From Methylobacteriaceae bacterium (GTDB taxonomy: Bacteria > Pseudomonadota > Alphaproteobacteria > Rhizobiales > Beijerinckiaceae), in contig JACKJE010000008.1 in assembly GCA_020638135.1 (NCBI GenBank), forward strand, positions 62,001-126,000: DNA of 64,000 nucleotides, written 5' to 3'. The translations under genes and the position numbers were made by a program. The notes beneath the pieces were generated by a model. That model did no database searches, was not told the DNA's origin, and was given only the letters and a program-made list of their open reading frames with translations. How positions within the stretch are numbered: position 1 is the first letter of the stretch; each line of letters opens with the position of its first letter. Shown one piece after another: positions 51,235 to 59,117 of this stretch.

Positions 51235-51256
51235 CCCTCCCCATCAAGGGGGAGGG
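51235..51256. repeat. Palindrome CCCTCCCC-ATCAAG-GGGGAGGG
   Basis: Eight-base perfect arms (51235-51242 and 51249-51256) are separated by six bases. The flanking text (CCACCCTGGCC before, ACGCGCCCAC after) looks like the dispersed palindromic repeats common between genes of GC-rich Alphaproteobacteria. A terminator is unlikely because there is no T-run. Confidence 0.6.
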
Positions 51257-51320
51257 GACGCGCCCACACGCGCGCCAAGGCGCCCGCGCCTTGCGGCCGG
51301 GTGATGAACCGTTCGAGGGC

Positions 51321-51375
51321 CGGGACTGATGTCGCCGGGTTCTCTAGTTTTTATGTGCCGGCGACATCAGTCCCG
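51321..51375. repeat. Perfect 18-base inverted repeat
   Basis: CGGGACTGATGTCGCCGG (51321-51338) and CCGGCGACATCAGTCCCG (51358-51375) are exact reverse complements around a 19-base, T-rich loop that contains CTAGTTTTTATG. An 18-bp perfect stem is far beyond chance at this scale. It could be a strong attenuator or terminator, the end pair of a miniature element, or a recombination site. No flanking gene end lies close enough to require a terminator. Confidence 0.7.
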
Positions 51376-51744
51376 ACGCGGCGTCTTCTACGCCTTGCCC
51401 CGCTCTGGGTCCTGACTGCCGTCTTGGGCGCGCAAGCCTTGGCGGCAAGCCGCTTATTAACCGTCAGCCTGGCCTGCGATCAGATCGCCCCCGGTCGTGC
51501 TGCCGGGCCGGGCCGGGCGAGCCGCCTTGAGCGTCCCGCCTCGCAAAGGCGCACCCGGGTGCGCGGATCGGTGTTTCCGCACAGCGCGAGCGCCGCTCCC
51601 CGTCCACACATCAAGACCGCTCCGGATGCATCCTCGGCGGACAGGGATGGGGGATTGAAACATAGAATAGGAAAATAATCAAGAGACGAATTTGTGCGCG
51701 CTCCGTGAGGGTAGGCGACAAGGGGCGACGGCTCCCGACCGGAG

Positions 51745-51809
51745 GCGCCCTCCTTCTCCCGCCCGCGGGAGAAGGTGGCCCTTGCGAAGCAAGGGTCGGA
51801 TGAGGGTCC
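51745..51809 (+). repeat. Dispersed palindromic repeat, copy A
   Basis: GCGCCCTCCTTCTCCCGC is followed by a CTCCCGCCCGCGGGAG palindrome, then AAGGTGGCCCTTGC, a second small palindrome CTTGCGAAGCAAG, and GGTCGGATGAGGG. A second copy (52236-52303) lies in opposite orientation on the far side of the DUF559 gene. The two share nearly every base outside the palindrome loops. Confidence 0.8.
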
Positions 51810-51860
51810 GCGCCGCCTCGATGCTCTTGCAGGAAAAGCGCCGGCATCCGACCATGAGCC

Positions 51861-52259
51861 GTGCCCGCTCGCGTCGGCGCCAGACAGACCGCGTTCGCTC
51901 GGCGCCTTCGCCGCGATATGGCGGCCGCCGAGATCATTCTCTGGCGCGACTTGCGCGGCGGCCGCCTCGATGGTCTGAAATTTCGACGGCAGGTTCCGAT
52001 CGCTCGTTTCGTCGTCGATTTTCTGTGCGTCGAGCATCGTCTGATCGTCGAACTCGACGGTCCCGGGCACGACAGCATCGAGCAGAAATCGCATGATTCT
52101 GCGCGCGACGCCGAATTGCGGCGACGCGGCTATCACATCCTGCGGTTTGCCAATGAGCTTGTTATTCCCGCCGGTGATTTCGTACTCGGCGAAATCCGCC
52201 GCGCTGTCCTCGCCATCGTCTCATCGCAATCGCGAGGCCCCTCATCCGACCCTCGCTGA
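51861..52259 (+). CDS. DUF559 endonuclease-like protein
   Basis: A 132-residue protein with the DUF559 pattern, a Vsr/restriction-endonuclease-like fold. A helical start (RRLRRDMAAAEIILWRDLRG) is followed by LKFRRQVPIARFVVDFLCVE and LIVELDGPGHD, giving candidate catalytic residues D53, E64, D66 and H70. Then come AELRRRGYHILRFANELV. The last dozen residues (SSQSRGPSSDPR) are encoded by the start of palindromic repeat copy B, so the repeat has supplied the C-terminus and stop codon. The cellular role of DUF559 proteins is not established. The start is probable but other ATGs exist upstream inside repeat copy A. Confidence 0.8.
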   Translation: MPARVGARQTAFARRLRRDMAAAEIILWRDLRGGRLDGLKFRRQVPIARFVVDFLCVEHRLIVELDGPGHDSIEQKSHDSARDAELRRRGYHILRFANELVIPAGDFVLGEIRRAVLAIVSSQSRGPSSDPR

Positions 52260-52303
52260 CGCGAGGGCCACCTTCTCCCGCCAGCGGGAGAAGGAGGGCG
52301 CGC
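52236..52303 (-). repeat. Dispersed palindromic repeat, copy B
   Basis: On the minus strand this reads GCGCGCCCTCCTTCTCCCGC, then TGGCGGGAGAAGGTGGCCC, and GAGGGTCGGATGAGG. It aligns with copy A over its whole length in inverted orientation, with changes only inside the palindrome loops. It overlaps the last codons of the DUF559 gene. Confidence 0.8.
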
Positions 52304-52333
52304 AGCGCCCACTTCGTTCATTGGAAGGGGCGC

Positions 52334-53110
52334 CTACCCCTTCTTCCGGTCGGGATAGCTCACCGCCATTCCATCCCGCACGTCCTGCTGCACGCCATAT
52401 TGCGGGAAGGGGTAGCGGAAGCCGTTTTTGGCGAGCGCCTCCATGCCGGCGATCGCCTTGGCGAGCATGTCGGGCGGGAGCGCCATCAGCATTTCGTCGT
52501 CGAGCACGCCGCCGTAGCGGCGTTCGGCGAAGCAGGGGATGGAGAGCGAGGGTTCGCGCTTCGTCAGGGCGCGGCCCCATGAATCCGCGCAGGCGCTCTC
52601 GCCGACGACGGACCAGTCGAAGCGCTTGTAGCCCGCCCATTGCAGGCCGTTGATGAAATACATCATCGCGCCGGGCGTGGCGTAGAACAGCGCGATGTCG
52701 GGGTCTTGCACGCGGCCCGCCGCGAGCGGCGAGACGACGAGGGCTTCGTATTGGCCGTCCGGCACGCAATGCATGGCGACCTGGTGCTGGGTGGCGTCCT
52801 CGATGGTGGAAAACCAGACGCCGGTCATGTGCCTGCCCGACTTCCACTCGTCGGTCTTGGCGCCGCCGAGCCCGACCACGGCGCGGCATTGCGCGCCGAC
52901 CAGATCGTCGGCGGTAATGCCGACCGTCCAGCCGAGGCGGGCGCCCTGCGCCACGATCTGGTCGAGCGTATGCACCGCCTTCGGCCGGCGGATGCGCGGG
53001 ATCGCCTCCATGTCGGCCCTGTTCTCGTAAAGCTTCATGCAGAAGGGGATCGAGCGGATTTTCAAGAGGCGCTCGAGATCGGCGGCGGCGCGGGCGAGAT
53101 CGACGGACAT
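52334..53110 (-). CDS. DUF169 family protein
   Basis: A 258-residue cytoplasmic protein with the DUF169 profile: an N-terminal RIPFCMKLYENR-like stretch (IRSIPFCMKLYENRADM), a conserved VVGLGGAK segment, the aromatic region PGAMMYFINGLQWAGYKRFD, and PSLSIPCFAERRYGGVLDDE. Family function is unknown, and some relatives bind iron-sulfur or heme. It is a divergent neighbour of the reductase at 53212. Confidence 0.8.
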   Translation of the reverse strand: MSVDLARAAADLERLLKIRSIPFCMKLYENRADMEAIPRIRRPKAVHTLDQIVAQGARLGWTVGITADDLVGAQCRAVVGLGGAKTDEWKSGRHMTGVWFSTIEDATQHQVAMHCVPDGQYEALVVSPLAAGRVQDPDIALFYATPGAMMYFINGLQWAGYKRFDWSVVGESACADSWGRALTKREPSLSIPCFAERRYGGVLDDEMLMALPPDMLAKAIAGMEALAKNGFRYPFPQYGVQQDVRDGMAVSYPDRKKG

Positions 53111-53211
53111 GGTTTCCTCCCTATTATGTCCAGCATGCGCGTAACGCGCTGCGGCGCCAATGGCGCGCGGCGGGAGCGCGCCCGGCGTCCAGGGAATATC
53201 GGGGAGGTCTC

Positions 53212-53856
53212 ATGGGACAGGTGCGCGTCGCCAGCTTTTCGGTGTCGCTCGACGGGTTTTCCGCCGCGCTCGGTCAGGACATCGACAATCCGATCGGCGT
53301 CGGCGGGCTGAAACTGTTCGACTGGGCCTTCGCCACGCGCACCTTCCAGAAGATGCACGGGACGGGCGCGGGCGAGACCGGGATCGACGACGATTTCGCG
53401 GCGGCAGGCTTCGCCAATGTCGGCGCGTGGATTCTCGGCCGCAACATGTTCGGCCCGGTGCGCGGACCGTGGCCGGACGAGAGCTGGAAGGGCTGGTGGG
53501 GCGAGGAGCCGCCCTATCGCACGCCCGTCTTCGTCCTGACGCATTTTCCACGCGATCCGATCGCGATGAAGGGCGGGACGACCTTCCATTTCGTGACCGG
53601 GGGGATCGAGGCGGCGCTCGACCGGGCCAAGGCGGCGGCCGGAGACAGGGATGTGCGGATCGGCGGCGGGGTCGCCACGATCCGGCAATATCTGCGGGCG
53701 GGCCTGATCGACCGGCTGCATCTGGCGCAGACGCCGGTTCTGCTCGGGCAGGGCGAAGCCCTGTTCGCCGGCCTCGACCTGCCGGCGCTCGGCTACCGGC
53801 AGACGGGCTATGCGCCCTCCGGGACGGTCGCGCATGTCATACTGGAGCGTGGGTGA
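53212..53856 (+). CDS. Dihydrofolate reductase / RibD C-terminal domain-like reductase
   Basis: A 214-residue NADPH-binding reductase-like protein. The start (VASFSVSLDGFSAALGQDID) and later GAWILGRNMFG, PVFVLTHFPRDPIAMKGGTT, RIGGGVATIRQYLRAGLIDR match the RibD_C/DHFR-like family of single-domain proteins, often seen in accessory regions with unassigned substrates. Codon use is normal. Confidence 0.88.
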   Translation: MGQVRVASFSVSLDGFSAALGQDIDNPIGVGGLKLFDWAFATRTFQKMHGTGAGETGIDDDFAAAGFANVGAWILGRNMFGPVRGPWPDESWKGWWGEEPPYRTPVFVLTHFPRDPIAMKGGTTFHFVTGGIEAALDRAKAAAGDRDVRIGGGVATIRQYLRAGLIDRLHLAQTPVLLGQGEALFAGLDLPALGYRQTGYAPSGTVAHVILERG

Positions 53857-53882
53857 AGCCGAACTCGTCTTCACGGCTGGGA

Positions 53883-53894
53883 AACATATATGTT
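53883..53894. promoter_or_regulatory. Palindrome AACATATATGTT before the flavin reductase gene
   Basis: A 12-base perfect palindrome rich in A/T, unusual in this GC-rich DNA. It contains an in-frame ATG (53890), so the real start of the gene is probably the ATG at 53932. The core ACATATATGT recurs at 55839-55848 before the second gene copy. It may be an operator or a promoter element. Confidence 0.4.
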
Positions 53895-53931
53895 CCAAAG
53901 TGATGGGGACGCCGGGGGGCCGGCGGCACGG

Positions 53932-54447
53932 ATGGACGCGATGCTCGCCGCCAAACGCAGGATTTCAACGCCCGATCTGGTCGACCGGTTCCGCGACGCC
54001 ATGCGCCGCACGGCGGCCGGCGTCGCGGTCGTGACGACGCATGGACCGGCGGGCCGCGGCGGCATCACGGTGTCGAGCTTCTGCTCGCTGTCGCTCGAGC
54101 CGCCCTCGGTGCTGGTGTGCATCCGCAAGGATTCGACGACGCTCGGGCGGATCCTCAAGAACCGGGTCTTCGCCGCCAATGTGCTGGCGCAGGACCAGAG
54201 CGAACTCGCCGCCGCCTTCGCCTCGCCCGCGACGCCGCACGAGCGGCGGTTTGCGCTGGGCCAGTGGGTCGACACGGGGCCGGCCGGGCCGGTTCTGGTT
54301 GGCGCCGTCGCGCATTTCGACTGCAAGCTGGCGCATGTCCACGATTACGGCTCGCATACGATCGTTATCGGCGAGGTGGTCGAGGCCGCCTCGCACGACG
54401 CCCGTCCGCTGATCTACGCGGAACAGGCGTTCCACCGGCTGCCCTGA
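53932..54447 (+). CDS. Flavin reductase (HpaC-like), first copy
   Basis: A 171-residue NAD(P)H:flavin oxidoreductase of the HpaC/flavin-reductase-like family, which supplies reduced flavin to two-component monooxygenases. The core motif RFRDAMRRTAAGVAVVTTHG is followed by ITVSSFCSLSLEPPSVLVCI and FAANVLAQDQSELAAAFASP; the C-terminus has HTIVIGEVVEAASHDARPLI. The frame is open to 53890 in the palindrome; I prefer the ATG at 53932 or 53941. No monooxygenase component is adjacent. A near-identical but frameshifted copy lies at 55839-56395. Confidence 0.88.
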   Translation: MDAMLAAKRRISTPDLVDRFRDAMRRTAAGVAVVTTHGPAGRGGITVSSFCSLSLEPPSVLVCIRKDSTTLGRILKNRVFAANVLAQDQSELAAAFASPATPHERRFALGQWVDTGPAGPVLVGAVAHFDCKLAHVHDYGSHTIVIGEVVEAASHDARPLIYAEQAFHRLP

Positions 54448-54461
54448 ACCATTTCGCTGTA

Positions 54462-55275
54462 GCTGATCACCCCAACTTTCTGTTCAACCAGTTCGGATGC
54501 TGGAACGCTGCGCCCTGCGCCATGGCAACGTCCACAGCGCCGATGGCTGGCGTGATGTTCGACCCGTCATTGCGCGCTACGCGGAGCGCGACCTGGTGGC
54601 AGGTTCTTCCGGGCCGATGCTGCCTACGCGATCCGGCGATCTATGAGCGATTGAAGAAGCGCGGTTCTTCTACGCCATCCGGCTGCCCGCAAACGCGGTC
54701 CTCAGGACAAGATCGCGCATCGGCTAACGCGCCCTGTCGGGCGGCCGTCACTGACCAAGGTCAAGCGGTTCTTCGAGGAATTCGAGTATCAGGCGGCGTC
54801 CTGGGACAAGGAACGCCGGGTGATCGCCAAGATCGAATGGCATCCGGGCGAACTGTTCCCGCGTGTCGGCTTCATCGTCACAACCTGCCGATGGAGCCGG
54901 ACTGGTGGTGCGGTTCTACAACCAGCGCGCACCGCCGAGCAGCACATCAAAGAGGCAAATACGCTTTCGCTGGACGCGGCTGTCGTGCCGGAAGTTCCGC
55001 GACAATGAGGTGCGGCTGCAACTGCGCCCTGGCGTACAACCTGGCCACCTTCTGCGCTGCATCAGGCTGCCCGGGCCATGGCCGACTGGTCGTTGACCAG
55101 CCTGCAACTGAAGCTGATCAAGATCGGGGCACGTGTGGTCCGTCACGCCCGCACCATCACCTTCCAGCTGGCCGAGGTCGCTGTCACCGGCACGATGGTA
55201 CGCGCCATCCTCGCCGCTATCCGCCGATTGCGACGCCACCGCTATGCGCATGATCGCGATCCACGCTCAAACTGA
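54462..55275 (+). mobile_element. IS1380-family transposase remnant, frameshifted
   Basis: Pieces of one transposase can be read across several frames: DHPNFLFNQFG, then RALRHGNVHSADGWRDV-like reading through GNVHSADGW, RYAERDL, RFFRADAAYA, FFYAIRLPANAVL, LTRPVGRPSLTKVKRFFEEF, EYQAASWDKERRVIAKIEWH, GELFPRVGFIVT, RFYNQR, CRKFRDNEVRLQL and MADWSLTSLQLKLIKIGARV. This is the C-terminal two thirds of an IS1380-type enzyme; the N-terminal third is missing. Most breaks are explained by single-base losses in runs (for example GGTGGCAGG for an expected GGTGGGCAGG). The terminal inverted repeats could not be fixed. Confidence 0.75.
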
Positions 55276-55444
55276 ACGAAAGCGGCTGGACAGATCTGTC
55301 CGCTGCGCTGAAAAACGCCGCCCTGGGCAAGAAACAGCGGCTTCGCGGTCTGATCCGTCAGATCAGCAGTCTGCGCGACCGCAGGTGCCGCTTGCGGCGA
55401 AAATCCTTGTCTAGCGCTCGGATACAGGCGATCTTCACCTCAAA

Positions 55445-55838
55445 CGCCACGCCACTTGGGGAATGCAGGTTTCGATGCGGCGGCGGACCCGCTTGCCGCC
55501 GGGGATGGCGTTGACCGAGGCCATCCAGCGATGGATGCGGCCCTCGATGAAATGATCGCGCGCATCGCCGAGCGAGGCCGGCAGCGCGTCGAGACACATC
55601 TGCTCGATGCGCTCGTCGCTCTCGTTGGCAAGCGACAGGGCCGCGTTGCCGGGGCAATCAGGAAGGCGAGCATGCCGTAGCGCTCGAGATTGTTGCGGGC
55701 GCTCTCGTCATGAGATGCAGCAGCCGTCGAGCGTCGCTCATCCACCAGTCGGCCGGCAGATGATCGCGCCAGAACGGGCGCTTGAAGGCAGCGTGGCGCG
55801 CAGGTAATGGCCGGGACGGTCGAAATAGGCGATATGAT
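55445..55838 (-). pseudogene. Fragment of an FAD-dependent amine oxidase
   Basis: Reading the minus strand across frames gives HIAYFDRPGHYLRA, RPFWRDHLPADWWMSD, HDESARNNLERYGMLAFLIA, then ALSLANESDERIEQMCLDAL and HFIEGRIHRWMASVNAIPGG. This is the pattern of the C-terminal part of a flavin amine oxidase. Both ends are missing, and the last FAD-binding motif is absent because the piece abuts the IS1380 remnant. At least two single-base frameshifts are needed. The functional gene cannot be recovered from here. Confidence 0.6.
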
Positions 55839-56395
55839 ACATATATGTTCCAGTGATGGGACGCCGGGGGCCGGCGGCACGGATGGACGCGATGCTCGCC
55901 GCCAAACGCAGGATTTCAACGCCCGATCTGGTCGACCGGTTCCGCGACGCCATGCGCCGCACGGCAGCCGGCGTCGCGGTCGACGACGCATGGACCGGCG
56001 GGCCGCGGCGGCATCACGGTGTCGAGCTTCTGCTCGCTGTCGCTCGAGCCGCCCTCGGTGCTGGTGTGCATCCGCAAGGATCTGACGACGCTCAGGCGGA
56101 TCCTCAGAACCGGGTCTTCGCCGCCAATGTGCTGGCGCAGGACCAGAGCGAACTCGCCGCCGCCTTCGCCTCGCCCGCGACGCCGCACGAGCGGCGGTTT
56201 GCGCTGGGCCAGTGGGTCGACACGGGGCCGGCCGGGCCGGTTCTGGTTGGCGCCGTCGCGCATTTCGACTGCAAGCTGGCGCATGTCCACGATTACGGCT
56301 CGCATACGATCGTTATCGGCGAGGTGGTCGAGGCCGCCTCGCACGACGCCCGTCCGCTGATCTACGCGGAACAGGCGTTCCACCGGCTGCCCTGA
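55839..56395 (+). pseudogene. Flavin reductase, second copy, frameshifted
   Basis: From the ACATATATGT core to the stop this copies 53884-54447. The last ~280 bases are identical by eye. The first half carries a few short deletions: CCAAAG becomes CCAG, GGGGACGCC becomes GGGACGCC, GGGGGG becomes GGGGG, GTCGTGACG becomes GTCGACG, and CAAGAACC becomes CAGAACC. The net effect breaks the frame after residue about 35 and restores it near position 56115. It is read as a pseudogene, but an assembly or base-calling problem is equally possible. Confidence 0.75.
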
Positions 56396-56398
56396 TCC

Positions 56399-57421
56399 TC
56401 AGCCACGCATCCACGCGGCGATCTCCACCCATTCGCGCGCCAGTGTGCGGGCGCCCATGAACAGCGACAGGTGCCCGCAATCGGCGAGTTTTTGCGCCTT
56501 GTGGGCCGCCGGCGTCGCGACGAGATCGAGAGCGGCGAACACCTGCGCCGGCGGGGCGACGGCGTCGCGGCCGCCCGCCAGCGCGAAGACCGGCGCGGTG
56601 ACGCGCGAGAGCGGCGCCGGCCGGCCGAACACCGGGAAATCGCCCGCCGCCAGCCGGTTGTCGCGGAAAATCCAGTTGAGCACGTCGGCGTAATAGCGGC
56701 CGGGCAGGTCGACGGTGCGCGCGTCCCAGGCCTGATAGCGCGCGATCAGCTCGGGCGCGGCGGCGTCGGCGACCTGAAGAACCTCGCGCGCGTCCAGCTC
56801 CGCGCTGCCGAGCACGCGGAAGGCGCCGAGCGTGGCGCGGCCCGACACCAGCCCGCCGCCGGCCGCGATCAGCTCCTCGACCATATCGGGCGAGACGTTT
56901 CGCGCGGATCGGGCAATTTCGGACGGGCAGGACGTGTCGACCGGCGCGCCGGCGGCGACGAGCTTGCCGACCTTGCCCGGAAAGGCGGCGGCATAGGCGA
57001 GCGACAGCCAGCCGCCCTGGCACAGGCCGACGAGAATGGGTGCGGGCGGCGCCAGATCGACAGCCGCGTTGAGGTCGGCGAGATAGGCGTCGGTCGACAG
57101 GCCGCGCGTCGCCGAGGTCGCGGATTTCCACTCCGTCAGCAGGACCGGACCAAAGCCTTCCGCCGCCAGCCGCTCGATCACGCTGTGGCCGGGCGCGAGA
57201 TCGGCGAGGCCGGCGTCGTGGACCGCATAGGGCGCGACGACGATGACGGGCGCCGCGCCCTGCGACACAAAGGCGCGCAGCCGCATGGTGGTGAAATCGG
57301 CGACAACCTCGTTCGGGGTCGCCCAGTCGATGTGCGCGGGCGTCGCTCCACCGCCGAGCATGTCGAGACCGACGCGAAACGGCCACAGCCAGAGGTCCAT
57401 GGGATCGGGTCGAGCTTCCAT
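56399..57421 (-). CDS. Alpha/beta hydrolase of the PHA synthase/depolymerase type
   Basis: A 340-residue cytoplasmic protein. The lipase-like box is GLCQGG with Cys134 as nucleophile, as in polyhydroxyalkanoate synthases, rather than Ser. APYAVHDAGLADLAPGHSVI and GRDAVAPPAQVFAALDLV follow the fold, with His in the CGHLSLFMGAR segment. It is shorter than class I PhaC and lacks its N-terminal domain, so it may be a class III-like subunit homologue or a thioester hydrolase. It is divergent from the efflux operon. Confidence 0.8.
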   Translation of the reverse strand: MEARPDPMDLWLWPFRVGLDMLGGGATPAHIDWATPNEVVADFTTMRLRAFVSQGAAPVIVVAPYAVHDAGLADLAPGHSVIERLAAEGFGPVLLTEWKSATSATRGLSTDAYLADLNAAVDLAPPAPILVGLCQGGWLSLAYAAAFPGKVGKLVAAGAPVDTSCPSEIARSARNVSPDMVEELIAAGGGLVSGRATLGAFRVLGSAELDAREVLQVADAAAPELIARYQAWDARTVDLPGRYYADVLNWIFRDNRLAAGDFPVFGRPAPLSRVTAPVFALAGGRDAVAPPAQVFAALDLVATPAAHKAQKLADCGHLSLFMGARTLAREWVEIAAWMRG

Positions 57422-57490
57422 TTCGATCAGATCAAACGCCCGCGAGACGGCGGTTGCAAGGCAGACACAATTGCTCCGCCAAAGTTCAAC

Positions 57491-57510
57491 CCTTAACTGT
57501 CCTTAACTAT
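57491..57510 (+). repeat. Tandem CCTTAACT repeat in the efflux operon promoter region
   Basis: CCTTAACTGT and CCTTAACTAT are adjacent ten-base units in an otherwise GC-rich leader 69 bases before the GTG start at 57579, and 70 bases from the start of the divergent hydrolase gene. A ten-base period places both on the same DNA face, so they may form a regulator site. No TetR-type regulator gene is adjacent. Confidence 0.4.
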
Positions 57511-57578
57511 TCAGTGCGCGTGGATTCGGATAAGTCTGCGGGGCGCTTGCCGCCGTCTGGCCGGGCGGACGGGCGGTT

Positions 57579-59117
57579 GTGCGGGTCTGTTGGAAAAAGT
57601 CTTTGCTGTTCCGAGGTTTGTTCCATAGCGCCCGCGCGTTGCGTCTGGCCGCGGTTGTGCCGGCCGGCCTTGCCGTCGCCGGCTGCGACCTCGACTGGAA
57701 GAAGCCGTCGTTCGAAATTCCGGATCCGCCCAAATTCCGGGCGGCGGCCGAAAAGCCGGCCGATCCCGTTCCCGACCGCTGGGCGGATACGTTCGGGTCG
57801 CGCGAATTGTCCGCGCTGGTCGACCGGGCGCTCGCCGACAATCTCGACATAGCCGCCGCGGTCGCGCGCATCGCGCAGGCGGATGCGCAGGCGAAGATTT
57901 CCTCGGTCGCGCTGTTTCCGCTGGTGACGATGAACGATTCGTCGCAGCGCGCGCGTTCGCCTGGCACGGCGTCGAGCATGCTGCCGCCCAAGGCCAGCGA
58001 CGGAACCTATCATTTCAGCGGTTCCTATCGCTCGCTCAACGTGCTCGGGCTGAACGCCAGCTACGAGATCGATTTCTGGGGCAAGAACCGCGACGCTTCG
58101 AGCGCGGCGCGACTGCTCGCCGAAGCCAGCCGCTACGATCGCGCGGTCGTGCAGATCGCCACGCTCGCCTCGCTGGTCAATTCCTATTTCGCGGTGCTCG
58201 GCGCGCAGGACCGCCTGCGCATCGCGCGCGACAATGTGCGCATCGCCTCCGAAGTGCTGCGGGCGATCAAGGCGCGCGTGGCGGTCGGCACGGCGTCCGA
58301 ACTCGATCTCGCGCAGCAGGAAAGCGTGCTCGCCACGCAGCGCGCCAACATTCCGACGCTCGAGCAGCAGGTCGCGCAGACCAGGAACCTGATCGCGGTT
58401 CTCGTCGGCCAGGCGCCGGAGCTGATCGACATCAAGGGCGGCAGTCTTTCGAGCCTGCGCGCGCCGCGCGTGCAGCCGGGCCTGCCCTCGCAATTGCTGC
58501 TGCGCCGGCCCGACATCGTGGAAGCCGAAACCAAGGTGGCGGCGAGCGAGCTTTCCGTCTCCGCGGCGCGCGCGGCCATGTTCCCGTCGATCACGCTGAC
58601 CGGGGGCTATGGCGTGCAGGCGCAATTGCTGAAATTCCTGCTGCGGCCGGAGGCGGTGGCGTGGAGCTATGCCGCGCAACTGGCGCGGCCGATCACCGAC
58701 GGGCGCAATCTGCAGAGCCAGCTCGACCTGCAACGCGGCAAATATGCCGAACTGCTGCAGCTCTATCACAAGCAGATCATCACCGCCTTCTCCGACGTCG
58801 AGAACGCGCTGATCGCCGTGCAGAAGAATACGCAGCGCGAGCGCCTGCAGCAGGCCGCCGCGGCCGCCTCGCGGCGCGCCTACAATGCGGCGATCAAACG
58901 GTTGCAGGAAGGCACGATCGACGTGGTCACGCTGTCGACGACGCAGACGACATTGTTCCAGAATCTCGACCTCGTGGCGCAGACGCGCATCGCGCGCTTC
59001 CAGTCGCTGGTGTCGCTCTACCAGGCGCTCGGCGGCGGCTGGTCGGACGTCAAGCGCGAGCTGGCGCGCCTCGAGGAGCAGGCGGCGTTCCGCGACCCGA
59101 AGGGCATTCTCCCGTGA
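57579..59117 (+). CDS. Outer-membrane efflux lipoprotein, NodT family
   Basis: A 512-residue TolC-like outer-membrane factor. The lipobox LAVAGC puts the lipid-modified Cys at residue 36, then DLDWKKPSFEIPDPPKFRAA leads to the paired helical-barrel repeats (SALVDRALADNLDIAAAVAR and later TASELDLAQQESVLATQRAN, LLLRRPDIVEAETKVAASEL). The GTG at 57579 is the best start, though its leader is long. It is the first gene of a tripartite efflux operon. Confidence 0.9.
   Translation: MRVCWKKSLLFRGLFHSARALRLAAVVPAGLAVAGCDLDWKKPSFEIPDPPKFRAAAEKPADPVPDRWADTFGSRELSALVDRALADNLDIAAAVARIAQADAQAKISSVALFPLVTMNDSSQRARSPGTASSMLPPKASDGTYHFSGSYRSLNVLGLNASYEIDFWGKNRDASSAARLLAEASRYDRAVVQIATLASLVNSYFAVLGAQDRLRIARDNVRIASEVLRAIKARVAVGTASELDLAQQESVLATQRANIPTLEQQVAQTRNLIAVLVGQAPELIDIKGGSLSSLRAPRVQPGLPSQLLLRRPDIVEAETKVAASELSVSAARAAMFPSITLTGGYGVQAQLLKFLLRPEAVAWSYAAQLARPITDGRNLQSQLDLQRGKYAELLQLYHKQIITAFSDVENALIAVQKNTQRERLQQAAAAASRRAYNAAIKRLQEGTIDVVTLSTTQTTLFQNLDLVAQTRIARFQSLVSLYQALGGGWSDVKRELARLEEQAAFRDPKGILP

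Larger units (their letters stand above)
50973..51860. other. Gene-free stretch rich in palindromes
   Basis: No convincing coding sequence lies here on either strand; the open frames are GC-driven and change character abruptly. What it holds is three palindromic structures (51235-51256, 51321-51375, 51745-51809) and a locally AT-richer segment around 51650-51690 that could contain a promoter for the DUF559 gene. Translations of the 51050-51300 part read as repeated Pro/Gly/Arg strings, as is typical of dispersed intergenic repeats. Confidence 0.6.

Noticed and set aside
51235..51256. GC palindrome as a transcription terminator
   Set aside because: No T-run follows on either strand and no gene ends nearby.
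51480..52136. Long minus-strand frame covering the repeat region and DUF559 gene
   Set aside because: It crosses palindromic repeats and reads as Arg/Pro/Ala strings; the plus-strand DUF559 pattern is clear.
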